Source of the DNA: Pseudomonadota bacterium
GTDB lineage: Bacteria; Pseudomonadota; Gammaproteobacteria; Burkholderiales; Burkholderiaceae_B
DNA: 64,000 bases
Assembly (NCBI GenBank): GCA_023423975.1
Contig: JAFAEO010000004.1
Span: 305,344 to 369,343, forward strand
Reading direction: 5' to 3'
In this document: one piece after another, positions 27,459 to 36,775 of the stretch
How positions within the stretch are numbered: the stretch's first letter is position 1
Layout: each line of letters opens with the position of its first letter
Notes under the pieces: generated by a model
What the model saw: the letters and a program-made list of their open reading frames with translations, nothing else
Told to the model about the DNA's origin: nothing
Databases searched by the model: none
Translations under genes and position numbers: made by a program

Positions 27459-29309
27459 ATGGTAAATTCTCCTCTTCTGTTTGACCAATACCCCGATCGC
27501 GCCCTGCTGATCGAAGGGGTGGCCGGCAGCGGCAAAACCACGTTGATTGCCCGGGAAGCGGCGCAATGCGTCACACAGGGCCGCACACTGCTGGTCACCT
27601 TCAGCCGTGCCGGCCGTGACGTCCTGCAAAACTATATGCGCGCGCGTAACCTGGAAGCCGGATCCAATACGAATCTGCATATTTTTACCATCGATGGTCT
27701 GGCGCACTTTTTGTTGCGGCGCCTGGGCGATGAACGTTATGTGCTGGATCGCCATGCCATTGTGAACGACCTGCTGCCCGATCTGGTGAGCGATGTCTGT
27801 CAGGACCTGCAGGATATGTCCGAACAGGACGACGCCGTTACGCTGCAAGCGCCCGCCCTGTCGACTGATGCCATGGAAAAACTGATGTCCGACCTGGATT
27901 ACTACCGGGCATCCCTGGCCTGGCAGGCCGAATCAACAGAAGACGAACAGGCCGCTTTTGGCGATGGCCTGCACCATCCACCCGAGTTGGTGCGCGCCGT
28001 TTTCCGCCGCTATGATGCCCTGCGCGCCCACTGGAAACCGGAAGCGGCTGAACCGGACGACACCCTGCTGGACCCGGCCTATAAGCCCGAGCGAAGCAAA
28101 GGCATGTACGGCTTTCGCCTCGTGTCCGAGGCCTCTTATGATTTGCTTGAAGCACTGGATAATGGCGCCGAACTGCCAGGTAGCGCCGCTGCCTACCGGT
28201 TTGTGCTGATCGACGAGTTTCACGACACCACGCCCCTGCAGTTAATGCTGCTGTCGCGCATTGGCCGCCATGCCCACAGGCTGATGGCCGTGGGCGACCG
28301 GTACCAGACCATCTTTGCCTGGCGCGGCGCCAATACAGAGCTGGTTTTTGACGCCTTTGTCCGGGATTTTTCCGCCAGACGGGTAAACAGCCTGACCAGT
28401 TACCGCTTCGGCCCGGAACTGGCCACGCTGGCAGGGGAACTCACGCAACGAACCATTACTTCGGGCATCGGCTTCGATACACCAGTGATGCACTGCAGCG
28501 GCACCTGGGAAGATGCCGCTGCGCTGGCGCCGCTGGGCAAACAAAGCATCGTCTGCCGTCATGGCCCGGACCGGATTCGTGCCGCATTTTCCCTGTTGTG
28601 TCACGGCCCCGCCTCGATCAAACTGGCCTGGCCGCTGGCAAGCACGCCGGCCATCGGCATTGCGACTGTCCTGTATGCCTTGCGTTTTCCACAAGCCACG
28701 GCCCAGTTGCGCACGCTGCCGCTGGCCTTGCGACAATTTTCTTCGCTGCCCGGCTGCCTGACGCCCGACGCGCTGCGTGAATTGGCGCAAACGGGGTTAA
28801 CTCCCGGCAATCTGCGCATGTACATGGAAAACTGGCTCGCCGCACGCGAATCGGTGTTCGGCCCCAGCCTGAAGCATGCCCTGCAACTGTGGCTGACCAC
28901 AGCGCACACGCCACAGAGCAGCGCCGCCGATGCCCTGCAGACATTTGCTCGCCAGGCCGATCTGTTCCGCGACCTGACCACGCCCCAGCGACTGCTGGAC
29001 GAATCGCTGCTGCAAGGCTGGGAGGGATTATTGATATATTTGCAGCAAAACCCGACGCCAATGCAGGCGTGGCCCGCAGTCCTGGCAGCCGTGGCGGCCC
29101 GTTGCAGTACACGCGGCGGCGTGCCGCTGCTTACCGTTACCGAAGCCAAAGGTCATGAATATGATCACGTACTGGTCTATGACACCGCAGATACGACATT
29201 CCGCAGCCAGACCGACGCTCCAGACGTAGAGCGCAACCGGTATTACGTCGCCTGTACCCGGGCACGCAAATCACTGACGCTGTTCAGACCAGCCAGGGAG
29301 CCGGCATAG
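27459..29309 (+). CDS. UvrD/Rep-like superfamily 1 helicase
   Basis: A 616-residue SF1 ATPase, probably a DNA helicase. Motif I is GVAGSGKTT (residues 20-28). Motif II is LIDEFHDTT (~250), motif III MAVGDRYQTIFAWRGA (~280) and motif VI YYVACTRARKSLTL near the C-terminus. It is shorter than UvrD, lacks a recognisable nuclease or zinc domain, and motif II has DEFHD where UvrD has DEYQD. There is no good ribosome site before the ATG at 27459. Its role (repair, replication restart or other) is not indicated by neighbours. Confidence 0.85.
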   Translation: MVNSPLLFDQYPDRALLIEGVAGSGKTTLIAREAAQCVTQGRTLLVTFSRAGRDVLQNYMRARNLEAGSNTNLHIFTIDGLAHFLLRRLGDERYVLDRHAIVNDLLPDLVSDVCQDLQDMSEQDDAVTLQAPALSTDAMEKLMSDLDYYRASLAWQAESTEDEQAAFGDGLHHPPELVRAVFRRYDALRAHWKPEAAEPDDTLLDPAYKPERSKGMYGFRLVSEASYDLLEALDNGAELPGSAAAYRFVLIDEFHDTTPLQLMLLSRIGRHAHRLMAVGDRYQTIFAWRGANTELVFDAFVRDFSARRVNSLTSYRFGPELATLAGELTQRTITSGIGFDTPVMHCSGTWEDAAALAPLGKQSIVCRHGPDRIRAAFSLLCHGPASIKLAWPLASTPAIGIATVLYALRFPQATAQLRTLPLALRQFSSLPGCLTPDALRELAQTGLTPGNLRMYMENWLAARESVFGPSLKHALQLWLTTAHTPQSSAADALQTFARQADLFRDLTTPQRLLDESLLQGWEGLLIYLQQNPTPMQAWPAVLAAVAARCSTRGGVPLLTVTEAKGHEYDHVLVYDTADTTFRSQTDAPDVERNRYYVACTRARKSLTLFRPAREPA

Positions 29310-29509
29310 GCGCAGCCAGACCGGCAGGCGATGTTGTGAGGTGCCGGCGGCCTGTTTTGCGTTCGTTCGACTCTCTTGTTTGAAACCTCTATACGGCCCA
29401 CCAGCTACGCGCCGGCGCCGATGCCGGCAAAACCACCGTGACCGGCGGCTATACTGCCAGCATGTCCCGCTCTGGAAAAATCGGGTTGGCGCCTGGCCGA
29501 TAAACCGGC

Positions 29510-30283
29510 TTACTGTTCGGCAAACGCCCGTTCAATCACAAATGCACCGGGGCGCGAGGTGTTGCCTTCGCTGAAACCACGACGCTCCAGCGCTGTTTTC
29601 AGGTCGCGCAGCATCTCGGGGCTGCCGCAAATCATGGCGCGGTCGGTCTCGGGATTCAGAGCGGGCACGCCCAGATCGGTAAACAGCTTGCCGGACTCCA
29701 GCAGCCCAGTGATCCGGCCTTCATTGCGAAATGGTTCGCGCGTGACTGTGGGGTAGTACTTTAGTTTTTCCGACACCATTTCACCCAGGAACTCGTGCTT
29801 GGGCAATTCATTCGTAATGTAGTCGTGATAGCACAGCTCATTGGCAAAACGCACCCCGTGCACCAGAATGACCTCGTCAAAACGCTCATAGGTTTCCGGA
29901 TCGCGAATCAGGCTCATGAAGGGAGCCAGCCCGGTGCCGGTGGCCAGCATATACAGGCGCTTGCCGGGAAGCAGATAGTCTACCAGCAACGTTCCCGTAG
30001 GCTTGCGGCCCACAATAATGCTGTCGCCGACCTGGATATGCTGCAGGCGCGAGGTGAGCGGACCGTCAGGCACCTTGATGCTGAGAAACTCCAGATGATC
30101 TTCATAATTAGCGCTGGCAATACTATACGCACGCAACAACGGTTTGCCATTGACAGGCAAACCGATCATGGTGAAATGCCCGTTGGAAAAACGCAATGCC
30201 TGATCACGGGTAGTGGTAAAACTGAACAGTCTGTCTGTCCAGTGGTGGATGCTGAGGACTTTGCCTTCCAGAAATGCGGCCAT
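29510..30283 (-). CDS. fpr: Ferredoxin-NADP+ reductase
   Basis: A flavoprotein exchanging electrons between NADPH and ferredoxin/flavodoxin. The FAD-binding RAYSIAS motif (residues ~48-54) is followed by LTSRLQHIQVGD. The NADP-binding domain starts LLATGTGLAPFMSLIRDPE and includes LVHGVRFANELCYHD and MICGSPEMLRDLKTAL. Its 257-residue length and its C-terminus resemble proteobacterial Fpr of the bacterial subclass. It is monocistronic and divergent from the MdfA-like gene. An oxidative-stress role is likely by family only. Confidence 0.94.
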   Translation of the reverse strand: MAAFLEGKVLSIHHWTDRLFSFTTTRDQALRFSNGHFTMIGLPVNGKPLLRAYSIASANYEDHLEFLSIKVPDGPLTSRLQHIQVGDSIIVGRKPTGTLLVDYLLPGKRLYMLATGTGLAPFMSLIRDPETYERFDEVILVHGVRFANELCYHDYITNELPKHEFLGEMVSEKLKYYPTVTREPFRNEGRITGLLESGKLFTDLGVPALNPETDRAMICGSPEMLRDLKTALERRGFSEGNTSRPGAFVIERAFAEQ

Positions 30284-30451
30284 TGTAAAACGTACCTTCA
30301 GGGGGAATAAAAAAACACAGAATGGACAATTATTGCAATTGTACTAGGCACAATACTTGTCGCTGATCAAAGAACCCTTTATTTTAGTGGTTAAATCACA
30401 GCTGCACTGCCGCCTTGGTATAATTCGGCACATCTTCCTGGTTGTTTCCCC

Positions 30452-31708
30452 ATGCCTCCCTCTTCGCGCAAGCCCTCCGACAAACGGTTTATCAGCCTGT
30501 CCATGCTGCTATTCCCATTGGCCATGGTGCTGTATGAACTGTCCGCCTATATCGGCAATGACATGGTTCAACCGGCCATGCTCACCATCACCGCCGAATA
30601 TGGCGTAGACGACGCCTGGGTAGCTTCGTCCATGTCGCTGTATATCCTGGGCGGCGCCTGCCTGACCTGGCTGATCGGCCCGTTGTCCGACCGCTACGGA
30701 CGGCGTCCCGTCATGCTGGCGGGCGTCATGTATTTCATCGCGACCAATTTGCTCATTCTGCTGGCTCCCACCATCGAATGGTTCATGCTGCTGCGTTTCC
30801 TGCAGGGAATGGGGCTGTGCTTCATTGCAGCAGTCGGCTATGTCAGCATACAGGAGGCGTTTGAAGAACTTACGGCCATTCGCGTGATGGCGCTGATGGC
30901 CAATATTTCCATGGTCGCGCCCCTGCTGGGCCCATTGGCCGGCGCGGCCCTGATCAGTATAGTGTCTTGGCACTGGGGCTTTGTCATTATCGCGGCCATC
31001 GCCTGTGTCTCGCTGGTGGGCCTGTTCCTGCACATGCCCGAAACCGTCAATCTGGCCCTGCCCAAAAAACCGCCGGCACAAATCTGGCAGCAGTACCGGC
31101 TGGTATTCAAAAACAGCCTGTTCATGCAACTGACGCTTTATTTTCCGTTGATCGTACTGCCCATGCTGGTCTGGATCGGCCTGTCGCCGGTATTTCTGAT
31201 CAAGGAAATGGGCATGACCAACATGGGTTACGGCCTGTCCCAATTACCCATTTTCATCAGCCTGATTGTCGGCAATCTGGCGCTGGCCAAATATGCGCCG
31301 CGCTTTCCCGTAGGGCAATCGGTGTATTTTTCCATTCCCCTGATGATCGCCGGCGGCGTTCTGCTGATTCTGGCTGGCTTTATTCCGTCCTTTGAATATC
31401 TTGGGCTGGTTGCCGGGCTGGCCCTGTCTGCGTTTGCCCAGGGCATTAGCTTTGCGGTCCTGTATCGCTTTACCCTGATGGCTTCCGATCAGCCCAAAGG
31501 GGTCGTGGCCGCGGTCATGAGCCTGATTATGATGCTGATACAAGCAGTGGGCATTGAACTGTTTAAGCTGGTTTATGTGCATTGGGGCCTGGCGGCCCTG
31601 TGCGTCATGAACGGCCTGTTGATGCTGTTATTCGCTGCATTGACGCCACCGCTGATGCGCAGAACCATGCGCGTGGTCACACCCGGCCCGGTCGTTCCTG
31701 CCGCCTGA
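30452..31708 (+). CDS. mdfA: MdfA-type multidrug MFS transporter
   Basis: Inner-membrane drug/proton antiporter of the MFS DHA1 class. Similarity to E. coli MdfA is strong along the whole chain: LYELSAYIGNDMVQPAMLTI includes the two membrane-embedded acidic residues equivalent to MdfA Glu26 and Asp34 (Glu29 and Asp37 here), followed by WLIGPLSDRYGRRPVMLAGV (motif A), LRFLQGMGLCFIAAVGYVSI and the motif C-like ANISMVAPLLGPLAGAALIS. About 12 helices fit the 418 residues. Substrates probably include lipophilic cations and some neutral drugs, by family. No local regulator is visible. Confidence 0.92.
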   Translation: MPPSSRKPSDKRFISLSMLLFPLAMVLYELSAYIGNDMVQPAMLTITAEYGVDDAWVASSMSLYILGGACLTWLIGPLSDRYGRRPVMLAGVMYFIATNLLILLAPTIEWFMLLRFLQGMGLCFIAAVGYVSIQEAFEELTAIRVMALMANISMVAPLLGPLAGAALISIVSWHWGFVIIAAIACVSLVGLFLHMPETVNLALPKKPPAQIWQQYRLVFKNSLFMQLTLYFPLIVLPMLVWIGLSPVFLIKEMGMTNMGYGLSQLPIFISLIVGNLALAKYAPRFPVGQSVYFSIPLMIAGGVLLILAGFIPSFEYLGLVAGLALSAFAQGISFAVLYRFTLMASDQPKGVVAAVMSLIMMLIQAVGIELFKLVYVHWGLAALCVMNGLLMLLFAALTPPLMRRTMRVVTPGPVVPAA

Positions 31709-31779
31709 GCCGATACCGCAACGGGATGTCAGAGCGGGCAAGCGCTGCCGGCCGGGGCGCCACCGCAACCGACGCCCTG

Positions 31780-32607
31780 CTACAGATCGTCCAGTTTTTC
31801 GCTCAGCACTTCGCGACTGATCTCGCCCACCTGGGTACGTTGCAACGTGTTGCCACTAAAGAACAACGTTGTGGGCAGACCGCGCGTACGAAACTGCGCC
31901 GACAGGGTCGAATCGGGATCCAATCGAATCCACTGGCTCAGGTCCAGCTTCTCCTGCCGCAAATAGTTCTCGATCGTGGCCGCCGACTCTCCCTGATTCA
32001 CAAATAGAAACCGTACATCCGGGTTTTGCCGGGCCGCCTGCTCCAGCATGGGCATTTCGCGGCGGCAGGGGCCGCACCAAGTCGCCCACAGGTTGATGAC
32101 CACCTTCTGGTTGCGCAAATCCTTCAGGTTGTGCATTTGACCATTCATATCTGGCAATGCCACGACCGGCAAGGGCTGGGCAAGCGGGCCGGGCACCAGC
32201 AGCGCCAGCGAAACCATCACCGCGGCCACCAGGCCAAGCAGTGCGCTGCCAAACGCTCGCAGGCGCCAGCCTTGCAACAGCACCAGAGAGACCACCGCTG
32301 CAGCGATGGCCCACCCAATGTCAAAGCCACCCTGCCAGAAATAGAAGATGCGCCAGGGCTCGGTCAGAAAACTATCCCAGTGGGCAATGACAAAGCCCAA
32401 CCGGGCACTGGCCAATATCATCAGCATCGCCAGCCAGGGCCAGCGATCAAATTGCGGGCTGACCCGGCGGGTAAGCACCGCACAACCGGCCAGCAGCGCA
32501 ATCACACCCGCCATAACCGCAAGCACCATGGGCGCAAAGAAAAAAGGACCTATAGCCATTGCAGAAAAACCATCGTAGAAAACCCTGAAAAATACCGTCC
32601 ACATCAT
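31780..32607 (-). CDS. Membrane-anchored TlpA-like thioredoxin
   Basis: Disulfide reductase-type protein with a membrane N-terminus and a periplasmic thioredoxin domain. Four to five hydrophobic helices occupy the first ~130 residues (FFFAPMVLAVMAGVIALLAG and others). The thioredoxin domain then shows LKDLRNQKVVINLWATWCGP with the WCGPC active site and the cis-Pro region RTRGLPTTLFF. It resembles TlpA/DsbE proteins that reduce apocytochromes or other periplasmic thiols, but there are no cytochrome genes nearby. The start is uncertain: ATGs at 32649, 32607/32604 and 32559 are all possible and none has a strong ribosome site. It is convergent with mdfA and divergent from the peptide ABC operon. 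Confidence 0.82.
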   Translation of the reverse strand: MMWTVFFRVFYDGFSAMAIGPFFFAPMVLAVMAGVIALLAGCAVLTRRVSPQFDRWPWLAMLMILASARLGFVIAHWDSFLTEPWRIFYFWQGGFDIGWAIAAAVVSLVLLQGWRLRAFGSALLGLVAAVMVSLALLVPGPLAQPLPVVALPDMNGQMHNLKDLRNQKVVINLWATWCGPCRREMPMLEQAARQNPDVRFLFVNQGESAATIENYLRQEKLDLSQWIRLDPDSTLSAQFRTRGLPTTLFFSGNTLQRTQVGEISREVLSEKLDDL

Positions 32608-32648
32608 AGCATCAGGGCTAACTGCAATATCCCGGCCAATGCTTTGCA

Positions 32649-32654
32649 TATAAT
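32649..32654 (+). promoter_or_regulatory. Candidate -10 element before the oligopeptide ABC operon
   Basis: A perfect TATAAT lies 55 bases before the first operon start codon. No matching -35 is visible at 16-18 bases, so an activator or extended contacts may be needed; this is a candidate only. Confidence 0.4.
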
Positions 32655-32709
32655 ATCGACACTGACACCAATACAATGCCGGCCTGCGCCGGCGCTCTTT
32701 TACTAGCGA

Positions 32710-33726
32710 ATGACTACTGCCTCCGCCCACTCTGCCTGTACCCGCACCGACCGTCCGGTGCTGGTGTCGGTGCGTAATCTGAAAAAACACTTCGATCTGG
32801 GCAGGCAGCAATGTGTATACGCCGTCAATGGCGTGTCATTTGATATCCACGAAGGCGAAACGCTGGGGCTGGTGGGTGAGTCCGGTTGCGGCAAATCTAC
32901 CACGGGCCGCAGTGTGCTGGGTCTTTACGATCCAACAGAGGGCCACGTTACCTTTCGCGGCCAGGATATTCATCAAGTCAAAGGCCATGCGCGCCGCAAA
33001 CTGCTGCGCGACATGCAGATGATATTTCAAGACCCCTATGCCAGCCTGAACCCTCGCGCCAGCGTGTTCGACCTGATTGCCGAACCGCTGGATATTCACG
33101 GTCTGTACCGCGATCCCAGGGAAAAGGCGCAACGCGTCGGCATGCTGCTTGAAGAAGTAGGGTTGAACGCCTCGTTTGCCCGACGTTATCCGCATGAGTT
33201 TTCCGGCGGCCAGCGCCAGCGTATCGGCATCGCCCGTGCTCTTGCGCTTGAGCCGGCATTCATTGTTGCCGACGAGCCCATTTCCGCGCTGGATGTCTCC
33301 ATTCAGGCACAGATCGTGCAGTTGCTGCAGCGTCTGCAACGGGAACGCAAACTGACCTTTCTGTTTATTGCCCATGACCTTTCCATGGTGCAATACGTCT
33401 CGGATCGGGTAGGCGTCATGTACATGGGTTACATGGCGGAGCTGGCCGACAGCCAGGAGCTCTATCACAACCCGCTACACCCCTACACCCAGGCCTTGCT
33501 GTCGGCAATTCCGGTGCCCGATCCACAAATACAGCGGCAACGAACCGGCCAGGTGCTTCATGGCGAATTGCCCAGCCCGCTGGCACCCACCACTGGTTGT
33601 GCTTTCAAGTCGCGCTGTCCCAGGGCCATGACGGTCTGCCAGAGCGAAGCGCCCGTATGGCGCGAGCACACGCCGGGACACTTTGCCGCCTGCCATGCGC
33701 TGGATGCCGATGGAGCGCGCCCATGA
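32710..33726 (+). CDS. Oligopeptide ABC transporter ATPase (OppF/DppF-like)
   Basis: First gene of a five-gene peptide uptake operon and one of its two ATPases. Walker A GESGCGKSTTGR (with the OppF-type Cys), Q-loop MQMIFQDPYASLNPRAS, signature FSGGQRQRIGIARALALEP, Walker B FIVADEPISALDVS and the H-loop FIAHDLSMV are intact. The C-terminal oligopeptide-transporter extension contains the Cys cluster GCAFKSRCPRAMTVC, expected to bind an iron-sulfur cluster in this family. The stop codon overlaps the next start (ATGA). Confidence 0.95.
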   Translation: MTTASAHSACTRTDRPVLVSVRNLKKHFDLGRQQCVYAVNGVSFDIHEGETLGLVGESGCGKSTTGRSVLGLYDPTEGHVTFRGQDIHQVKGHARRKLLRDMQMIFQDPYASLNPRASVFDLIAEPLDIHGLYRDPREKAQRVGMLLEEVGLNASFARRYPHEFSGGQRQRIGIARALALEPAFIVADEPISALDVSIQAQIVQLLQRLQRERKLTFLFIAHDLSMVQYVSDRVGVMYMGYMAELADSQELYHNPLHPYTQALLSAIPVPDPQIQRQRTGQVLHGELPSPLAPTTGCAFKSRCPRAMTVCQSEAPVWREHTPGHFAACHALDADGARP

Positions 33727-34655
33727 AAAAATATATTCTGCAGCGGTTTGCACTGATGCTGGGCACCATTTTCATTATCGCCACGCTCACCTTCGTGCTA
33801 ATGCATTTGATTCCCGGCACGCCCTTTGATCAGGAACGGCAAACCAGTGCGGCGGTGCAGGACAACCTGCGGGCCTTCTACAAGCTGGACCAGTCGCTGC
33901 CGGTGCAATACTTGCATTACCTCAAAGCCATTATCACATTCGACTATGGCCCTTCCATTTCCAATCCGGATACCTCGGTCAACACACTCCTGGCCCGTGG
34001 GTTTCCTGTGTCGTTTGAGCTGGGCCTGATTGCGCTTGTGGTTGCGACATTGTCCGGCATAGCCGCAGGCACTGTGGCGGCATTGCGCCATAATCGGCTG
34101 ATCGACCGCGTGGTCATGGCTGTGGCGGTGGTGGGCATTTCCATTCCCAACTTTGTGCTGGCGACATTGCTCATACAGGAGCTCTCGGTGGGCCTGGGCT
34201 GGTTTCCTGCCGCCACCTGGCGTACGCCGTGGCACAAGGTGCTGCCGGTAATTGCCCTGGCAGTCACGCCCATGGCCATCCTGGCTCGCATCACCCGCTC
34301 CAGCATGCTCGATGTACTGACGCAGGACTACATGACAATGGCGCGCGCAAAGGGGCTTTCACCATGGCGTATTGTGGTCCGACATGGCCTGCGCAATGCC
34401 CTGCTGCCGGTGGTGACACTGCTCGGAACCCTGGCAGCATCCATCCTGACGGGCACATTCGTGATTGAAAAAATCTTTGCCATCCCCGGCATGGGCCGGT
34501 ATTTCGTCGACTCCATCAGCACCCGCGACTATCCTGTCATCATGGGCACAACCGTGTTCTACAGCGCCATTCTTGTCTTTATGCTGTTTCTGGTCGACAT
34601 TGCCTACGGTCTGCTAGACCCGCGCATTGCGCTTCACCGCAAGGGGCAATCATGA
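33723..34655 (+). CDS. Oligopeptide ABC transporter permease (OppB/DppB-like)
   Basis: A 310-residue permease. The N-terminus KKYILQRFALMLGTIFIIAT is the invariant first helix of the OppB branch, with LMHLIPGTPFD after it. The coupling EAA loop is around MARAKGLSPWRIVVRHGLRN. The start was set at 33723, where ATG overlaps the stop of the preceding ATPase; the upstream extension to 33597 is only the overlap with that gene. It forms the channel with the OppC-like permease encoded next. Confidence 0.95.
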   Translation: MKKYILQRFALMLGTIFIIATLTFVLMHLIPGTPFDQERQTSAAVQDNLRAFYKLDQSLPVQYLHYLKAIITFDYGPSISNPDTSVNTLLARGFPVSFELGLIALVVATLSGIAAGTVAALRHNRLIDRVVMAVAVVGISIPNFVLATLLIQELSVGLGWFPAATWRTPWHKVLPVIALAVTPMAILARITRSSMLDVLTQDYMTMARAKGLSPWRIVVRHGLRNALLPVVTLLGTLAASILTGTFVIEKIFAIPGMGRYFVDSISTRDYPVIMGTTVFYSAILVFMLFLVDIAYGLLDPRIALHRKGQS

Positions 34656-35605
34656 ACAGCCATGCGACATCGCAAGAGACGCCAGTCATTACCAATGACA
34701 TGTTTGCGGCGGCCCCGCCCGACTCCCAAGCAGTGGCGCATGTCTTGCGCCCTTCGGTCTCTTACTGGCGCAATGCGTGGTGGCGTCTGCGCAGCAATCC
34801 TGCCGCCCTTGTCGGCCTGATATTTCTGGTTATGCTGATCATCATGGCGGCACTTGCCCCCATGCTATCGACCTGGTCAGTGACCGCCCAGGACCTCAAA
34901 AGCCAGAACATGCCGCCGTCATCGCTGCACTGGTTCGGAACCGATGATCTGGGCCGCGATATTTTCGTCAGGACCTGGTACGGCGCACGGATTTCACTGT
35001 TCGTCGGTTTCATGGCGGCGTTGATCGATTTTGTGATTGGCGTCACCTACGGCGGCTATAGCGGATACAAAGGCGGCAAGACAGATATCTTCATGATGCG
35101 CGTGCTGGAGGTTCTCTATGGCTTGCCGTATCTACTGGTGGTGATTTTGCTGATGGTGGTCATGGGGCCCAGCCTGCTCACCATTATTATCGCCCTTACC
35201 ATTACCGGTTGGATCAGCATGGCGCGACTGGTGCGCGGCCAGGTATTGCAGTTGAAAAACCAGGAATATGTGACCGCTGCCCGCTCTTTCGGCGCCGGCA
35301 CGGCGCATATCATTCGCCGCCATCTGCTGCCCAATGCAATGGGGCCGATTCTGGTGCAGATGACATTAACCGTCCCCACCGCCATTTTCGCTGAAGCTTT
35401 TCTCAGTTTTCTGGGCCTGGGCGTGCAGGCCCCCTATGCCAGCTGGGGCGTCATGGCCAACGATGCGCTGGGCGTCATCTTGTCGGGTGACTGGTGGCAA
35501 CTGTTTTTCCCCGCCTTGTTCATTTCCCTGACCATGTTCGCTTTCAACGTAGTGGGCGATGGGTTGCAAGATGCGCTGGATCCGCGACTGGGGCAAAACA
35601 AATGA
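34652..35605 (+). CDS. Oligopeptide ABC transporter permease (OppC/DppC-like)
   Basis: A 317-residue permease whose N-terminal cytoplasmic part (SVSYWRNAWWRLRSNPAALV) precedes six helices. The hallmark HWFGTDDLGRDIFVRTWYGA of the OppC branch is present, along with the EAA-type loop TAARSFGAGTAHIIRRHLLP. It ends with the conserved GDGLQDALDPRL. It is coupled at both ends by 4-base ATGA overlaps. Confidence 0.95.
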   Translation: MNSHATSQETPVITNDMFAAAPPDSQAVAHVLRPSVSYWRNAWWRLRSNPAALVGLIFLVMLIIMAALAPMLSTWSVTAQDLKSQNMPPSSLHWFGTDDLGRDIFVRTWYGARISLFVGFMAALIDFVIGVTYGGYSGYKGGKTDIFMMRVLEVLYGLPYLLVVILLMVVMGPSLLTIIIALTITGWISMARLVRGQVLQLKNQEYVTAARSFGAGTAHIIRRHLLPNAMGPILVQMTLTVPTAIFAEAFLSFLGLGVQAPYASWGVMANDALGVILSGDWWQLFFPALFISLTMFAFNVVGDGLQDALDPRLGQNK

Positions 35606-36666
35606 GCATGCTACACACTGATACCGGCGCAATAAAGGACGCGGTCGTCCGACCAGCCAACGACCAGACGCAACCGCTGCTGACGGTGCGCGATCTCTCG
35701 GTTCGCTTTCGCACCTATGGCGGGCATGTTCATGCGCTGCGCCAGGTTTGCCTGCATGTTGCACGCGGCGAAACACTGGCCATTGTTGGCGAATCGGGCA
35801 GCGGAAAATCGGTCACCAGCCAGGCCATCATGGGGCTGTTGCCAGCCACGACTGCCCAGGTTACCGGCGGCGCCATTATCTTTGACGGGCGCGAACTGAC
35901 TACACTGAAACCGCCGCAATGGCGTGAGATCCAGGGCAAGCGTATTGCCCTGATTTTCCAGGACCCGATGACGGCGCTCAATCCCACCCTCACCATCGGT
36001 GAGCAGTTGACCGAAGGGGTGCGACGACATTTGAAATATAGCGCAGATCAGGCCAGGGAGCGCGCCATACAGATGCTTGAACTGGTGGGCATATCCAGCC
36101 CACAGCAACGACTGAAACAGTTCCCGCATGAGTTTTCCGGCGGCATGCGCCAGCGTATCGTGATCGCCATTGCATTAATGTGCGATCCCGACCTGCTGAT
36201 AGCAGACGAGCCCACCACGGCGCTGGATGTCACCATCCAGGCCCAGATTCTGGCACTGTTCAAAGATATCCAGGTGCGCACCGGCATTGCCATCATCCTG
36301 ATCACCCATGATTTGGGCGTTGTCGCAGGCATTGCCGACCGGGTCACGGTCATGTATGCCGGCCAGTGCGTTGAAACTGCCGAGGTCCATGCCCTGTTTG
36401 CCGAGCCAGCCCATCCATACACCCGCGCACTGCTGGCCTCGGTACCGCGCCTTGACATGCCGGCCGCCAGCCTGAAGGCCATTGCCGGCCAGCCGCCCGA
36501 TCTGTTTGCCCCACCCGCAGGTTGCGCGTTCGCTGCACGTTGCCAGCATACCATGCATGTCTGCCGCCAAATCGCGCCACCTGCTACGTCCCTGCCTGCC
36601 CAGGGTTCGGTGCGCTGCTGGCTGCACGACGCCCGGGCACCACAGACCGCCCTGGCAGCGCGCTAA
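35602..36666 (+). CDS. Oligopeptide ABC transporter ATPase (OppD/DppD-like)
   Basis: Second ATPase of the importer, 354 residues from the ATG at 35602 that overlaps the permease stop. Walker A is GESGSGKSVTSQ, the Q-loop IALIFQDPMTALNPTLTIGE, the signature FSGGMRQRIVIAIALMCDP, Walker B LLIADEPTTALDVT and the H-loop LITHDLGVVAG. The C-terminal oligopeptide domain has the Cys motif GCAFAARCQHTMHVC. About the first 30 residues are a non-conserved N-terminal extension. Confidence 0.95.
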   Translation: MSMLHTDTGAIKDAVVRPANDQTQPLLTVRDLSVRFRTYGGHVHALRQVCLHVARGETLAIVGESGSGKSVTSQAIMGLLPATTAQVTGGAIIFDGRELTTLKPPQWREIQGKRIALIFQDPMTALNPTLTIGEQLTEGVRRHLKYSADQARERAIQMLELVGISSPQQRLKQFPHEFSGGMRQRIVIAIALMCDPDLLIADEPTTALDVTIQAQILALFKDIQVRTGIAIILITHDLGVVAGIADRVTVMYAGQCVETAEVHALFAEPAHPYTRALLASVPRLDMPAASLKAIAGQPPDLFAPPAGCAFAARCQHTMHVCRQIAPPATSLPAQGSVRCWLHDARAPQTALAAR

Positions 36667-36675
36667 ATCTGATAC

Positions 36676-36691
36676 GGTTGTTTCGACAACC
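36676..36691 (+). other. UUCG-tetraloop hairpin before the binding-protein gene
   Basis: GGTTGT-TTCG-ACAACC forms a 6-bp stem closed by the very stable UUCG loop, ten bases after the second ATPase stop. There is no T-run. In ABC operons such intercistronic hairpins commonly protect or punctuate the mRNA, allowing higher expression of the binding protein; that role is inferred here. Confidence 0.55.
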
Positions 36692-36775
36692 CCATTTGCG
36701 CCCACGACGCTTTCATTTTCAGGTATGTTTGCATACATTGGATTCCGCCAAGGGATCATTTGTTTGGAAATTGCC

